A DNA stretch of 64,000 bases, taken from NCBI RefSeq assembly GCF_000721265.1, contig NZ_JOFZ01000010.1:1-64000 (forward strand), in the 5' to 3' direction. Every line of letters starts with the position of its first letter. Position 1 is the first letter of the stretch. The notes under the pieces are model-generated. The model saw only the letters and a list, made by a program, of their open reading frames with translations, searched no databases and was not told the origin of the DNA. Source of the stretch: Streptomyces sp. NRRL F-5126. GTDB lineage: Bacteria > Actinomycetota > Actinomycetes > Streptomycetales > Streptomycetaceae. The translations under genes were made by a program, and so were the position numbers. Positions 24,939 through 34,165 of the stretch are shown here, in pieces.

Positions 24939-26354
24939 CTACAGCGCCGTCGCGTCCGGGCCGAAGCGGCTGCGTACCGCCGTCTGCACCTCGTCCTCCT
25001 CCGCGGGGTCGGCGGCGAGCGTGCGCAGCCGCTCCGCGACGCGCGCGTCGCCCATCTCCGCGTGCAGTGCGGCGATCTCGCGGGTGGTCTCCTCGCAGTC
25101 CCACAGGCACTCGAAGGCGAAGCCCGTCGCGTACGAGGGGTCGGTCGCGGCGAGGGCGCGCGCGGTCCTGCCGCGCAGCTGGGAGGAGGTCGTCTCGCGG
25201 TAGACGTGGCGCAGCACGGGCGCGGCGCAGGCGATACCGAGCCGCCCCGCGCCGTCCACGAGCGTCCACAGCGCGGGCGCGTCGGGGCCGTCGGCCCGTA
25301 CCGTCTCGCGCAGGGCGCCGAGGACGAGCGGCGCGTCCTGCGCGGCGCCCCGTACGGCCAGCACGCGCGCGGCCGCCGCTCCGAGCCCGTCGGCCCTGTG
25401 GACCCAGCGCCGTGCCCTCTCCACGGCCGCGACGCCGCACATGCGCTCGAAGGCGGACACGGCCGCGTCCGCCACCGCGCGTTCGCCGCCCGCGGCCGCT
25501 TCGATCAGGTCGAGGGCCGCGGGGTCGGACGTCCTCGCCAGGTAGTGCAGGCAGGCGCCGCGGGCGCCCGGCGGCCCGCCCTGTGCGGCTTCGAGGATCG
25601 CCGGGCGGTCCTCGGGGCCTGCGACGGCGAGCAGGCAGCGCGACGCGGGCAGCCCCGGGTCGCCGCCGTCCTCGTGGCCCTGCTGTGCCCAGTCGAGTAC
25701 GGCGCCGACGCTCCAGCCGGGACGAGGGCCCTGCGGCCGCAGCTGACGCTGCCACCGGTCGAACGAGCCGCGCTCGCCCGCCGCCCTGATGCGGTCGCCG
25801 ACGCCGTCGCGCTCGTCGTCGGCCCACAGCCGCCAGGGTCGCGGCTCGAAGGCGTCGCGGACGGCCGCGGCGAGCGCGGCCTCGCCCTCGTGCGTCGCGG
25901 GGAAACGCGCCAGTACCGGCACGGCGAGGGCGCGCAGGCCCTGGTCGTCGTCGCGCAGCGCGAGCTCGTCGAGCGCCCAGGCCCAGTTGGAGCCCGTGAC
26001 GGCGTAGCGCCTGAGGAGGTCGAGGGCGTCCCGCCTGCCGTACGAGGCGAGATGGCCGAGGACGGCCAGGGCGAGCCCGGTGCGCTCCTCGCCGGTCTCG
26101 TACCGGTCCTCGGCGCGGAAGAGGTGACGGTCGATCGCGTCGAGCCCGCCGTGGAGGTCGAAGTAGAGGCGCGCGTAGTACAGGGAGCGGTTCTCCGCCT
26201 GCCAGTCGTGGCGCGGGTCGCCGAGCACGCAGTGGTTGAGGGCGGTGAGCGCCTCGTCGCGCGGCGCGGCGAGCGCGTGCAGCGTGCCGTCGCCGCGGCC
26301 CCGCTGGAGCAGGCCGAGCAGGGTGCCGCTCGGAGCTATGACCGGATCGAACAT
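24939..26354 (-). CDS. HEAT-repeat-like protein
   Basis: This 471-aa soluble protein is built of about ten helical repeats of the HEAT/PBS-lyase type (LALAVLGHLASYGRRDALDLLRRYAV, AVADAAVSAFERMCGVAAVERARRW, ALWTLVDGAGRLGIACAAPVLRHVYRET). Such solenoids are protein-binding scaffolds and no catalytic motif is visible. The ATG is at 26354. It is divergent from smeA-sffA with 385 bp between. Its role is unknown. Confidence 0.83.
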   Translation of the reverse strand: MFDPVIAPSGTLLGLLQRGRGDGTLHALAAPRDEALTALNHCVLGDPRHDWQAENRSLYYARLYFDLHGGLDAIDRHLFRAEDRYETGEERTGLALAVLGHLASYGRRDALDLLRRYAVTGSNWAWALDELALRDDDQGLRALAVPVLARFPATHEGEAALAAAVRDAFEPRPWRLWADDERDGVGDRIRAAGERGSFDRWQRQLRPQGPRPGWSVGAVLDWAQQGHEDGGDPGLPASRCLLAVAGPEDRPAILEAAQGGPPGARGACLHYLARTSDPAALDLIEAAAGGERAVADAAVSAFERMCGVAAVERARRWVHRADGLGAAAARVLAVRGAAQDAPLVLGALRETVRADGPDAPALWTLVDGAGRLGIACAAPVLRHVYRETTSSQLRGRTARALAATDPSYATGFAFECLWDCEETTREIAALHAEMGDARVAERLRTLAADPAEEDEVQTAVRSRFGPDATAL

Positions 26355-26739
26355 TCGGGAAGCCTCACATCAAGCTGTCGACACAACCGGGGAGTACCTA
26401 GGCCGCGCGGCAACAAGGAGGACCCACTGTCGTCTGCTTGGTGTAGACCATTTCCCTGCCTCTCGTCGCAGGCCCGGTATGGGCCCGTCGTCATGATGAC
26501 CCAGCGTTTTCGCCACCGCGACCACATTTAGGCGCCACCTGCTCATGCCCGGACTCGCGCACCGTATCCGTGCCGGGCGGAGCGTACTGCGCGGAACTTT
26601 GCATCCGGATCGGCAGCGACACTGGTCCATTGCGGTGAAAAAGATGGCCTTTCACCCATTTACACCTTTAGTCATATAGATACTTGGCGTCAGGATGGAA
26701 CAACTCATGGTGACTGTCCCCTCAACCAGGAGAACACTC
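26355..26739. promoter_or_regulatory. Divergent control region for the HEAT-repeat gene and smeA
   Basis: No gene is seen. It is AT-richer than its surroundings near 26630-26690. GGTGAAA (26634-26640) and TTTCACC (26650-26656) form a perfect 7-bp inverted repeat about 85 bp before smeA, a plausible operator. A TAGATA-like -10 lies at 26677-26682 without a convincing -35. The smeA ribosome site AGGAG is at 26728-26732. Confidence 0.5.
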
Positions 26740-26934
26740 ATGATTCTGTCTATCTCGGGCGTCGTGCTGCTGGGCATCATCGTCTTCCTCTTCTTCAGGA
26801 AGGACGGGCTCAAGGCGTCGCACGGCCTCGTGTGCGCCCTGTTCGGCTTCTACCTGGCGGGCACGGCCATCGCGCCGAGCATCACGGCAGGCGGGCAGAG
26901 CCTCGCCGGGCTCCTGGGCGGGATCAAGTTCTGA
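26740..26934 (+). CDS. smeA: Small sporulation membrane protein SmeA
   Basis: This 64-aa protein has two hydrophobic segments (LSISGVVLLGIIVFLFF and GLVCALFGFYLAGTAIAPSI) joined by RKDGLKASH. In S. coelicolor, smeA is expressed in sporulating aerial hyphae and its product brings SffA to sporulation septa. The ATG at 26740 follows AGGAG; an upstream ATG at 26695 would add 15 unlikely residues. sffA follows after 62 bp, so the two form the known pair. Related small genes accompany tra-like genes on plasmids. Confidence 0.9.
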   Translation: MILSISGVVLLGIIVFLFFRKDGLKASHGLVCALFGFYLAGTAIAPSITAGGQSLAGLLGGIKF

Positions 26935-26996
26935 CCCCTGGTCCGCGCGAGTGCTCATCGCCCGTCGAATCCCTTCCGCACCTCCAGGAGACAGCT

Positions 26997-28754
26997 GTGG
27001 CCCGGCGACCACTCCCCCGCATTCTGAGCAGCGGCACCATCCGTCTCGCGCGTGGCCGCGAGATGGCGCGTACGGCCGCCGACAGCGCCACGGACGTCCT
27101 CCATCCGCTGATCACGCTCACGCGCGGTCTGCGGCTGCTCGCCGTCGCGGCGCGGCAGAAGTGGGCCGGCACCCCGAAGGAACGGCGCGGTCCCGCGCTG
27201 TTCCTGGTGGCGGCCTGCGTCCTGGTGGTCGCGCTCATGCCGTACGGGCCGCTGCTCGCCCTCGTCACGGTCATGGCGCTGGCCGCGTGGAAGGGACGCG
27301 ACCGCACCGCGCGCGCAACCGGGCCCGACGAGGCGGAGTCGCGGCGCCTGCAGTCCCTCTACGAGGCGCTGGTCCCGTACTTCTCCGTGCCGGAGGACCC
27401 GAGTCCGCTCTTCGCACACGGCGGGGAGTGGAGCGCGGCGTTCGACGCGTACGAGTTCGACGGCGAGGGGCGCCTGACCCGCCTGCGGGTGACGTACCCG
27501 CCGTACTTCACCGACGGTGACGCCACCGCGCGCGCCACGGTCGAACAGCTCCTGCACGCCAAGTCCGGGCGTGGCAGGGAGTACCACTTCGCCTGGAACG
27601 AGGAGGGCAACGAGCTCGTCATGAGCGTGCTGCCCGCCCTGTCCACGTCGATCGTCGCGCAGCGCTTCGTCACCGTCCCCGGCGAGACGCTGCTCGGCTT
27701 CACCGACGACGCGTCGGTACGGCGCACCGTGCCGGTCGTGGCCGGCGAGGAGACGCTGCAGGAACCGCCGGTCGTCTGGCGGACCGGGCAGCGGTCCACG
27801 GAGCCGCACCTCCTGGTGGCGGGCCTGCCGGGCGCCGGCTCGACGAGCCTGCTGCGTGGCATCGCGCTCCAGGCGCTGCGCCACGGCGATGTGCTGGTGG
27901 TCGAGGGCAGCGGCACGGGCGAGTTCGCCTGCTTCATGGGCCGGCCCGGGGTGCTCGGGGTGGAGTCGGCGCTCGGCGGCGCGCTCTCCGCGCTGGAGTG
28001 GGTGGCGCGCGAGACCGAGCGGCGGCTGGTCGCGGCGAACCGGGCGCGGCAGGCGGGGCTCGCGCTGCCCGACGACGTCAAGCGGCCCCTGTGGGTCCTC
28101 TTCGACCGGCCGAGCGTCTTCGCCCACCTGGCGGCGGCCGAGTCCATGCGCGACCCGCAGCAGTTGCTGACCGTGCCGCTGCGGCACGGCAGGGCGGCCG
28201 GGGTGACGGTCGTGGTGGCCGACCAGATCGACGCGCTCGACTGGGTCGAGGAGACCGTCAAGGCGCACACACGCGCGCGCGTCGTGCTCGGCGCCGTCTC
28301 CGCGGGGGTGGTCGAGTCCGTGCTCGGCGCGCCCCCGCACACGACCCCGACGCCGGAGGTCCCGCCCGGCCGCGGGTACGCGCGCTTGGGCGCCCGCGAG
28401 GTGCTGCGCCTTCAGGTGCCTGCCACGCCCGACCCCCACGACGAGTCGGCGCCCGCCGCGCACCGCGAGGCGGTGCTCGGCCTGCTGCCGGCACGCGGCG
28501 AGGAGTCCGCGGAGCGGGCGGAGCCCGAGCCGGATCCGGGCGTCGCTCCGGGCCCGGGCACCGGCCCCGGAGCGGCAGCGGGGCCGGAACCCGAGCCGGA
28601 GGCCGCCGACGGCTCCCGCCCGGCCGTGGGGCAGGAGCCGGCCGACGAGCCGGAGCCGAGCGAGGAGCGGCCGGAGCACGAGCCCGCGCCGGAACCGGCC
28701 GTCGAGCACGCGGGTCGGGTGCCCGTGCTGAACCGGCTGCTGACGGAGGGCTGA
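26997..28754 (+). CDS. sffA: SpoIIIE/FtsK-family septal protein SffA
   Basis: This 585-aa protein has two membrane helices at about residues 67-98, then a FtsK/SpoIIIE-like domain and a disordered Pro/Glu-rich tail from about 500. The P-loop position reads GLPGAGSTS (276-284), lacking the Walker A lysine, and the Walker B position reads LWVLFDRPS without the acidic pair. So ATP hydrolysis is doubtful. In S. coelicolor, SffA collects at sporulation septa with SmeA's help and behaves differently from FtsK. The GTG at 26997 follows CCAGGAGA. Confidence 0.9.
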   Translation: MARRPLPRILSSGTIRLARGREMARTAADSATDVLHPLITLTRGLRLLAVAARQKWAGTPKERRGPALFLVAACVLVVALMPYGPLLALVTVMALAAWKGRDRTARATGPDEAESRRLQSLYEALVPYFSVPEDPSPLFAHGGEWSAAFDAYEFDGEGRLTRLRVTYPPYFTDGDATARATVEQLLHAKSGRGREYHFAWNEEGNELVMSVLPALSTSIVAQRFVTVPGETLLGFTDDASVRRTVPVVAGEETLQEPPVVWRTGQRSTEPHLLVAGLPGAGSTSLLRGIALQALRHGDVLVVEGSGTGEFACFMGRPGVLGVESALGGALSALEWVARETERRLVAANRARQAGLALPDDVKRPLWVLFDRPSVFAHLAAAESMRDPQQLLTVPLRHGRAAGVTVVVADQIDALDWVEETVKAHTRARVVLGAVSAGVVESVLGAPPHTTPTPEVPPGRGYARLGAREVLRLQVPATPDPHDESAPAAHREAVLGLLPARGEESAERAEPEPDPGVAPGPGTGPGAAAGPEPEPEAADGSRPAVGQEPADEPEPSEERPEHEPAPEPAVEHAGRVPVLNRLLTEG

Positions 28755-28994
28755 CGCGGCGCCCCGGCGCCGGCCGTGCTTCCCGGGCGGCCGGTGGAGC
28801 GACTGCCCGCGAGGCTCGCGGCCCCGCGGGGGGAACCCCAGAAGGCGGCGGCCCGCCCGCGCCGACCGCCACTCCTGGAGGTGAGTGTCCGCCGGAGCGC
28901 AGACCCGCGCCCCGCACGAAGCGACGGCCACGCACGATCCCGCGCCGGGCCCGTCGCCGGACGGGAACAGGCGCCCGCGGCGTGCGCGCCCGTG

Positions 28995-30500
28995 CTACGC
29001 CACGAACGTGCGGGGCGGCGTGTGCGGGGCCGCGCCCGAGTCCAGGAGGCCGACCGCTCGGGCCAGGCGCGCCGCCGCCTCCGTGGCCACCGGGCCCGAA
29101 ACCGTGAACGGCAGCCGCACGTATCCCTCGAAGGCGCCGTCCACCCCGAAGCGCGGACCCGACGGCACGCGCACCCCGACCCGTTCGCCCACCTCGGCGA
29201 GGCGCGAGCCCGACAGTCCGCCCGTGCGCACCCAGAGCGTCAGTCCGCCCTCCGGGACGTGGAACTCCCAGCTCGGCAGCGCCCGGCTGACCGCGGCGAC
29301 CAGCGCGTCCCTGTTCTCTCTCGCCTGCGACCTGCGCAGCGTCAGGGCCTCCTCCCAGCCGCCGGTCCGCATCAGCCAGTGCACCGCGAGCTGTTCGAGC
29401 ACGGGCGTGCCCATGTCCGCGTACGCACGTGCGGCGACCAGCGAGCGGATCACGTCGGGCGCCGCCCGTACCCAGCCGATCCGCATCCCCGCCCAGAACG
29501 CCTTGCTCGCCGAGCCCACCGTGATCACCGTGGAGCCCGCCGGGTCGAACGAGCAGACGCGGCGCGGCATGCTCATGTCCTCGTCGTGGTGCAGCTCGGA
29601 CATCGTCTCGTCGACGACGAGCACCGTTCCCGAGCACCGCGCGACGTCGACGAGGCGCCTGCGCTGGTCCTCGTCCGCCAGTGCGCCCGTCGGGTTGTGG
29701 AAGTCGGCGACGACGTACGCGAGCCGCGGCGCCGAGTCCCGCAGTGCCTGGCGCCACCTGGGGATGTCCCATCCGGACAGGCCTTCTGCCATGGCGACGG
29801 GGACGAGGCGCGCGCCCGCCTCGCGCATCAGCTGGAGGATGTTCGCGTAACTGGGGGACTCCACCGCGACGCGCTCGCCGCGCCCGGCGAACAGGTGGGA
29901 GATCGCGTCGATGGCGCCCATGGCGCCCGTCGTCACCATGATCTGCTCCGGCATCGTGGGCACGCCGAGCGCGGTGTAGCGGTCGGCGAGCAGTTGCCGG
30001 AGCGCGGGCAGGCCCGCCGGGTAGTCGCCGTGGGTGTGCGCGTACGGCGGGAGGTCCTCGAGCGCGCCGCTCACCGCACGCGTCAGCCACGGCTCGGGCG
30101 CGGGCAGCGCGGCCGTGCCCAGGTCGATGAGCGAGCCGAGCGACTCGGGCGGCAGCGGTTCGAGGCCGCGCGCGGGCAGCGGGTTGCCCGCGGGTACGGC
30201 CGTCCAGCTGCCCGCTCCCCTGCGGGACTCCAGGAACCCTTCACCGCGCAGCGCCTCGTAAGCCGCCGCGACGGTGGTGCGGCTCACGGCGAGCGCCACC
30301 GCAAGTTCGCGCTCCGCCGGCAGCCGCGCGGCGACCGGCACCCTGCCCTCGAGGACGAGCAGCCTGACGCCGTCCGCGAGCGCGCGGTAGGCGGGCTTCC
30401 TGCGGCCGCCGCCCGACGCCGGCCGCGCGGTGTCCTGGCGCTGTGCCTTGAGCTGCCGCGCGAGCTGGGTAGCGCCGACCGCTGACGTCCACTCGGCCAT
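28995..30500 (-). CDS. MocR-type GntR regulator with aminotransferase-like domain
   Basis: This 501-aa protein joins an N-terminal GntR winged helix (LADGVRLLVLEGRVPVAARLPAERELAVALAVSRTTVAAAYEALRGEGFL, residues 44-93) to a class-I aminotransferase-like domain with FHNPTG and the PLP-lysine motif SASKAFWAGMRIGW. MocR proteins sense PLP or amino compounds. The ATG at 30500 is chosen over an upstream start at 30557. It is divergent from a YczE-type membrane protein, a common MocR partner, across a region with a 10-bp-phased repeat. Confidence 0.9.
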   Translation of the reverse strand: MAEWTSAVGATQLARQLKAQRQDTARPASGGGRRKPAYRALADGVRLLVLEGRVPVAARLPAERELAVALAVSRTTVAAAYEALRGEGFLESRRGAGSWTAVPAGNPLPARGLEPLPPESLGSLIDLGTAALPAPEPWLTRAVSGALEDLPPYAHTHGDYPAGLPALRQLLADRYTALGVPTMPEQIMVTTGAMGAIDAISHLFAGRGERVAVESPSYANILQLMREAGARLVPVAMAEGLSGWDIPRWRQALRDSAPRLAYVVADFHNPTGALADEDQRRRLVDVARCSGTVLVVDETMSELHHDEDMSMPRRVCSFDPAGSTVITVGSASKAFWAGMRIGWVRAAPDVIRSLVAARAYADMGTPVLEQLAVHWLMRTGGWEEALTLRRSQARENRDALVAAVSRALPSWEFHVPEGGLTLWVRTGGLSGSRLAEVGERVGVRVPSGPRFGVDGAFEGYVRLPFTVSGPVATEAAARLARAVGLLDSGAAPHTPPRTFVA

Positions 30501-30523
30501 GAATGCGGTCCACCTTCCCCGGA

Positions 30524-30542
30524 TTGGCCATGGCTGGCCCTG
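30524..30542. promoter_or_regulatory. Candidate MocR operator (phased direct repeat)
   Basis: TTGGCCATG (30524-30532) and CTGGCCCTG (30534-30542) form a direct repeat offset by 10 bp, one helical turn, between the divergent MocR and YczE-like genes. Paired direct repeats are usual for MocR binding sites. Confidence 0.45.
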
Positions 30543-30601
30543 ATCGGCAGGGAACAAGCTGGCGTTTCACCAGTCCACCGATGCCAGGGAAAGGGTACGC
30601 C

Positions 30602-31267
30602 GTGTTCCTCTCGCTCCGCCGGGTCCGGGGACTCCCGCGACGCCTCGTTCAGCTGTACGCCGGCCTCGTGCTGTACGGCGCGAGCTCCGGTCTCATCATC
30701 AGGGGCGACCTCGGGCTCGAACCGTGGAACGTACTCAACCAGGGCGTCGGGGACCTGGTCGGCCTGTCCATCGGTACGGTGTCGATCGTCGTCGGCGCGG
30801 GCGTGCTGCTGCTGTGGATCCCGCTGCGGCAGCGGCCCGGTCTCGCCACCGTCTCCAACGTGTTCGTGGTGGGGCTCGCGATCGACGCCATGACGGCCGT
30901 GCTGCACCCGGTGCACGGCATGGCGGTGCGGATCGCCCTGCTGGTCTGCGGCATCGTGCTCAACGGCGCGGCGACCGGCCTGTACATCTCCGCCCGCTTC
31001 GGCTCCGGACCCCGCGACGGCCTGATGACGGGCCTGCACCGGGTGACGGGCCGCTCGATACGGCTGGTGCGCACGGCGATCGAGGTCACCGTCGTCGCGG
31101 CGGGGTTCGCGCTCGGAGGCTCGCTCGGCGTCGGCACCGTCGCCTACGCGCTGGCGATCGGCCCGCTCGCGCAGATCTTCCTGCGGATCTTCGCCATCCC
31201 CGCGGCCGACGGCGGTGCCGCGGCAGCCACCCGCGAGGCGGCCGAGGGCGCGATACTGCGGCCGTGA
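30602..31267 (+). CDS. YczE/YitT-family membrane protein
   Basis: This 221-aa integral membrane protein has about five or six helices. It has the YczE hallmarks YGASSGLIIRGDLGLEPWNVLNQG and FGSGPRDGLMTGLHR. Members are small uncharacterised transporters often controlled by an adjacent MocR regulator, and the divergent MocR gene fits this. The GTG at 30602 follows AAAGGG; ATG 30581 in frame lacks a ribosome site. Its stop overlaps the start of the next gene by 4 bp. Confidence 0.88.
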   Translation: MFLSLRRVRGLPRRLVQLYAGLVLYGASSGLIIRGDLGLEPWNVLNQGVGDLVGLSIGTVSIVVGAGVLLLWIPLRQRPGLATVSNVFVVGLAIDAMTAVLHPVHGMAVRIALLVCGIVLNGAATGLYISARFGSGPRDGLMTGLHRVTGRSIRLVRTAIEVTVVAAGFALGGSLGVGTVAYALAIGPLAQIFLRIFAIPAADGGAAAATREAAEGAILRP

Positions 31268-32034
31268 ACCGCGAACACCAGCTCCATCCGTACCTCGGCC
31301 GCCGCACGCCCATCCCGTTCGCCCACAGGGGTGGCGCGGCCGACGGCATCGAGAACACGGCCGCCGCGTTCCGGCGCGCCGCGGGCCTCGGGTACCGCTA
31401 CTTCGAGACGGACGTGCACGCCACGGCCGACGGCCGCCTCGTCGCCTTCCACGACGCGACGCTCGACCGGCTGACCGACGCCGCGGGACGCATCCGCGAC
31501 CTGCCGTGGTCCGAGGTCGCCGATGCGCGTGTCGCGGGGCGCGAGCCGCTGCCGCTCTTCGCGGACCTGCTCGCCGAGTTCCCGGCCGCGCGGTGGAACG
31601 TCGACGTCAAGGCGGAGGCGGCGCTGCTGCCGCTGCTCGACCTGATCCGGGAGGCGGACGCCTGGGACCGGGTCTGCGTCGGCTCGTTCTCCGAGGCGCG
31701 CGTGGCCCGTGCCGCCCACCTCGCGGGCCCGCGGCTCGCCACCTCCTACGGCGTGCGGGGCGTGCTCGGGCTGCGGCTGCGCTCCCTCGGCGTCCCGGCC
31801 TTCGTCCGCGCCGGGGCGGTCTGCGCGCAGGTCCCGGTGGAGCACGCGGGCGTGCGAGTGGCGGACCGCCGCTTCCTCACGTGGGCGCACGCGCGCGGGC
31901 TTCAGGTGCACGTCTGGACGGTCAACGACCCGGATCGGATGGGAGCGCTCCTCGACCTCGGCGCGGATGGCATCATGACCGATCATCTGGAGACGCTCCG
32001 CACGGTGTTCGAGGCGCGGGGCGTATGGCGCTGA
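31264..32034 (+). CDS. Glycerophosphodiester phosphodiesterase (GDPD family)
   Basis: This 256-aa protein should cleave glycerophosphodiesters to glycerol 3-phosphate and an alcohol. The catalytic pair is seen in FAHRGG (His about 21, Arg 22), metal-binding ENT and ETDVHATADG (Glu, Asp), and FHDATLDRLTD. The end HVWTVNDPDRMGALLDLGADGIMTDHLE is typical. There is no signal peptide, so it is probably cytosolic. The GTG start overlaps the YczE stop in GTGA, so the two are coupled. Confidence 0.92.
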   Translation: MNREHQLHPYLGRRTPIPFAHRGGAADGIENTAAAFRRAAGLGYRYFETDVHATADGRLVAFHDATLDRLTDAAGRIRDLPWSEVADARVAGREPLPLFADLLAEFPAARWNVDVKAEAALLPLLDLIREADAWDRVCVGSFSEARVARAAHLAGPRLATSYGVRGVLGLRLRSLGVPAFVRAGAVCAQVPVEHAGVRVADRRFLTWAHARGLQVHVWTVNDPDRMGALLDLGADGIMTDHLETLRTVFEARGVWR

Positions 32035-32097
32035 CCGGCCGCCGGGCCCGTTTCCCGCGGACGGCGGCCCGGGACGCGGGGGACGGGGAGGTGGCGG

Positions 32098-33486
32098 GTG
32101 ACCGCCGAGATCGTGGACGGCACGGCGGCAGGCGAGGGGTCCGCGGCACGGCGGCGTGAGCAGCGGGGCTGGTACTTCTACGACTTCGCCAACTCGGTCT
32201 ACTCGACGAGCGTCATCACGGTCTTCCTCGGCCCGTACCTGACGTCGGTCGCGAAGAACGCCGCCGACGCACACGGCTTCGTGCACCCGCTGGGCATCCC
32301 TGTGCGTGCCGGGTCGCTGTACGCGTACACGATCTCCGTCTCGATCGTGATCGCCGTGCTGCTCATGCCGCTGGTCGGTGCGGTGGCGGACCGTACCGGG
32401 CGCAAGAAGCCGCTGCTCGGGGCCGCCGCGTACGTGGGCGCCGCGGCGACGGCCTGCATGTTCTTCCTGGACGGCGACCGCTACCTGCTCGGGGCCTTCC
32501 TGCTGATCGTGGCGAACGTGGCGCTGCCCGTATCGTCGGCGCTCTACAACGCCTACCTGCCGGAAATCGCCGAGCCTGCCGAGCGCGACCGCGTCTCGTC
32601 GCGCGGCTGGGCCTTCGGCTACACGTCCGGCGCGTTCGTGCTCGTCCTCGATCTCGCGCTGTACTCGGGCCACGACTCCTTCGGGGTGTCCCAGTCGACG
32701 GCGGTACGCGTCTGCCTGGCCACGGCGGGCCTGTGGTGGGGCGCGTTCACCGTGGTGCCGCTGCGCAGGCTGCGCGACCGCCGCGCCGCCGCGCGGCGCA
32801 CGGACGGCGCGCGGGGCGGCACGGCACCGGCGCGCGGCGCCGTCGCCGGCGGCTGGCGCCAACTCGCCGCGACGCTGCGTGACATGCGCCGCCATCCGCT
32901 CACGCTCGCCTTCCTGCTGGCGTACCTCATCTACAACGACGGCATCCAGACGGTGATCTCGCAGGCGTCGGTCTTCGGCTCCGAGGAGCTGGGGCTCGGG
33001 CAGACCACGCTGATCGTGGCTGTCCTCCTGGTGCAGGTGCTGGCGGTCGCCGGGGCGCTGGCCATGGGCAGGATCGCCCGCGTCTACGGCGGCAAGCGGA
33101 CCGTGCTCGGTTCCCTCGGCGTATGGATCCTCATCCTGGTCGGGGGGTACTTCCTGCCGGCGGGGGCGCCGGCGTGGTTCTTCGGCCTCGCCGCGGCGAT
33201 CGGCCTGGTGCTCGGCGGCAGCCAGGCGCTTTCCAGGTCGCTGTACTCCCACCTCGTGCCCCGGGGCAAGGAGGCCGAGTACTTCTCCGCCTACGAGCTG
33301 AGCGACCGCGGCCTGAGCTGGCTCGGCCCGCTCGCATTCGGCCTCGCGTACCAGCTGACCGGCAGCTACCGCGTGGCGATCGTCTCACTGCTGGTGTTCT
33401 TCGTGGTGGGTTCTGTGCTGCTGGCGCGGGTACCGCTGACACGGGCGGTGGCGGCCGCGGGCAACACCGCGCCCGAGCGGATTTAG
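32098..33486 (+). CDS. Major facilitator transporter, UMF1 (Atg22-like) family
   Basis: This 462-aa protein has about twelve membrane helices. It carries the UMF1 opening RGWYFYDFANSVYSTSVITVFLGPYL, the ADRTGRKKPLL loop after helix 2, and ALSRSLYSHLVPRGKEAEYFSAYELSDR in the second half. UMF1 members are thought to export amino acids or other small solutes; the substrate is not known. The GTG at 32098 follows GGGGAGG. It follows the GDPD gene by 63 bp. Confidence 0.92.
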   Translation: MTAEIVDGTAAGEGSAARRREQRGWYFYDFANSVYSTSVITVFLGPYLTSVAKNAADAHGFVHPLGIPVRAGSLYAYTISVSIVIAVLLMPLVGAVADRTGRKKPLLGAAAYVGAAATACMFFLDGDRYLLGAFLLIVANVALPVSSALYNAYLPEIAEPAERDRVSSRGWAFGYTSGAFVLVLDLALYSGHDSFGVSQSTAVRVCLATAGLWWGAFTVVPLRRLRDRRAAARRTDGARGGTAPARGAVAGGWRQLAATLRDMRRHPLTLAFLLAYLIYNDGIQTVISQASVFGSEELGLGQTTLIVAVLLVQVLAVAGALAMGRIARVYGGKRTVLGSLGVWILILVGGYFLPAGAPAWFFGLAAAIGLVLGGSQALSRSLYSHLVPRGKEAEYFSAYELSDRGLSWLGPLAFGLAYQLTGSYRVAIVSLLVFFVVGSVLLARVPLTRAVAAAGNTAPERI

Positions 33487-33665
33487 ACGCGGGACCCAAA
33501 GGGCGGTAGTGTACGCGTTTGGCCTGCCAGCTGTACCGTTCCTTCGTGGTTCGGTATGTAAAATACGGGGTGACATCTCTTGCCACAGGTGACAAACCGG
33601 GCGCTGGCGGGTACCCGAAGACCAAGTGAGCACCAGCGGTACAACGGGCGACGCAGCACCGGGAC

Positions 33666-33692
33666 GGGAATCTTTACCGCCGACCGGACGTT
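33666..33692 (+). promoter_or_regulatory. Sigma-R-type promoter of rbpA
   Basis: GGGAAT (33666-33671), then exactly 18 bases, then GTT (33690-33692): a perfect match to GGGAAT-N18-GTT. rbpA is a known sigma-R target in S. coelicolor. Start of transcription is expected about 55 bases before the rbpA ATG. A second AT-rich patch (TAAAAT, 33559-33564) may mark a housekeeping promoter upstream. Confidence 0.85.
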
Positions 33693-33754
33693 GACCGGAA
33701 GACGACGACAGCGACACCTTGTCCTGTGGGCGACAAGCCCGGGAGGCACGATTC

Positions 33755-34129
33755 ATGAGTGAGCGAGCTCTCCGCGGTACGCGACTCGTGGTTACCAGCT
33801 ACGAGACGGACCGCGGCATCGATCTGGCCCCGCGCCAGGCGGTGGAGTACGCATGCCAGAACGGCCATCGATTCGAGATGCCGTTCTCGGTAGAGGCGGA
33901 GATTCCTGCGGAGTGGGAGTGCAAGGCGTGCGGCGCCCAGGCACTTCTGGTGGACGGGGACGGCCCCGAGGAGAAGAAGGGCAAGCCCGCCCGTACTCAC
34001 TGGGACATGCTGATGGAGCGGCGTACGCGCGAGGAGCTCGAAGAGGTCCTCGCCGAGCGGCTGGCCGTGCTGCGGTCGGGCGCAATGAACATCGCCGTAC
34101 ACCCGCGCGACAGCAGGAAGTCCGCCTGA
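33755..34129 (+). CDS. rbpA: RNA polymerase-binding protein RbpA
   Basis: This 124-aa essential actinobacterial transcription factor binds RNA polymerase and the primary sigma factor and stabilises open complexes. Visible parts are the disordered N-terminus with RGTRLVVTSYETDRG, a core domain with C-x-N-G-H (ACQNGHRFEMPF) and ECKACG, and the C-terminal sigma-interaction helix MERRTREELEEVLAERLAVLR. The ATG at 33755 follows GGGAGG. It is followed by a long terminator hairpin. Confidence 0.97.
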   Translation: MSERALRGTRLVVTSYETDRGIDLAPRQAVEYACQNGHRFEMPFSVEAEIPAEWECKACGAQALLVDGDGPEEKKGKPARTHWDMLMERRTREELEEVLAERLAVLRSGAMNIAVHPRDSRKSA

Positions 34130-34165
34130 CGTCCTGACGCGGCGGCGCTTGTGGCGCGAGACGGA

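Noticed and set aside
26618..26622. WhiA-type GACAC site upstream of smeA
   Set aside because: A five-base motif in a 385-bp region is expected by chance. It could be real given the sporulation role of smeA-sffA, but the sequence alone does not support it.
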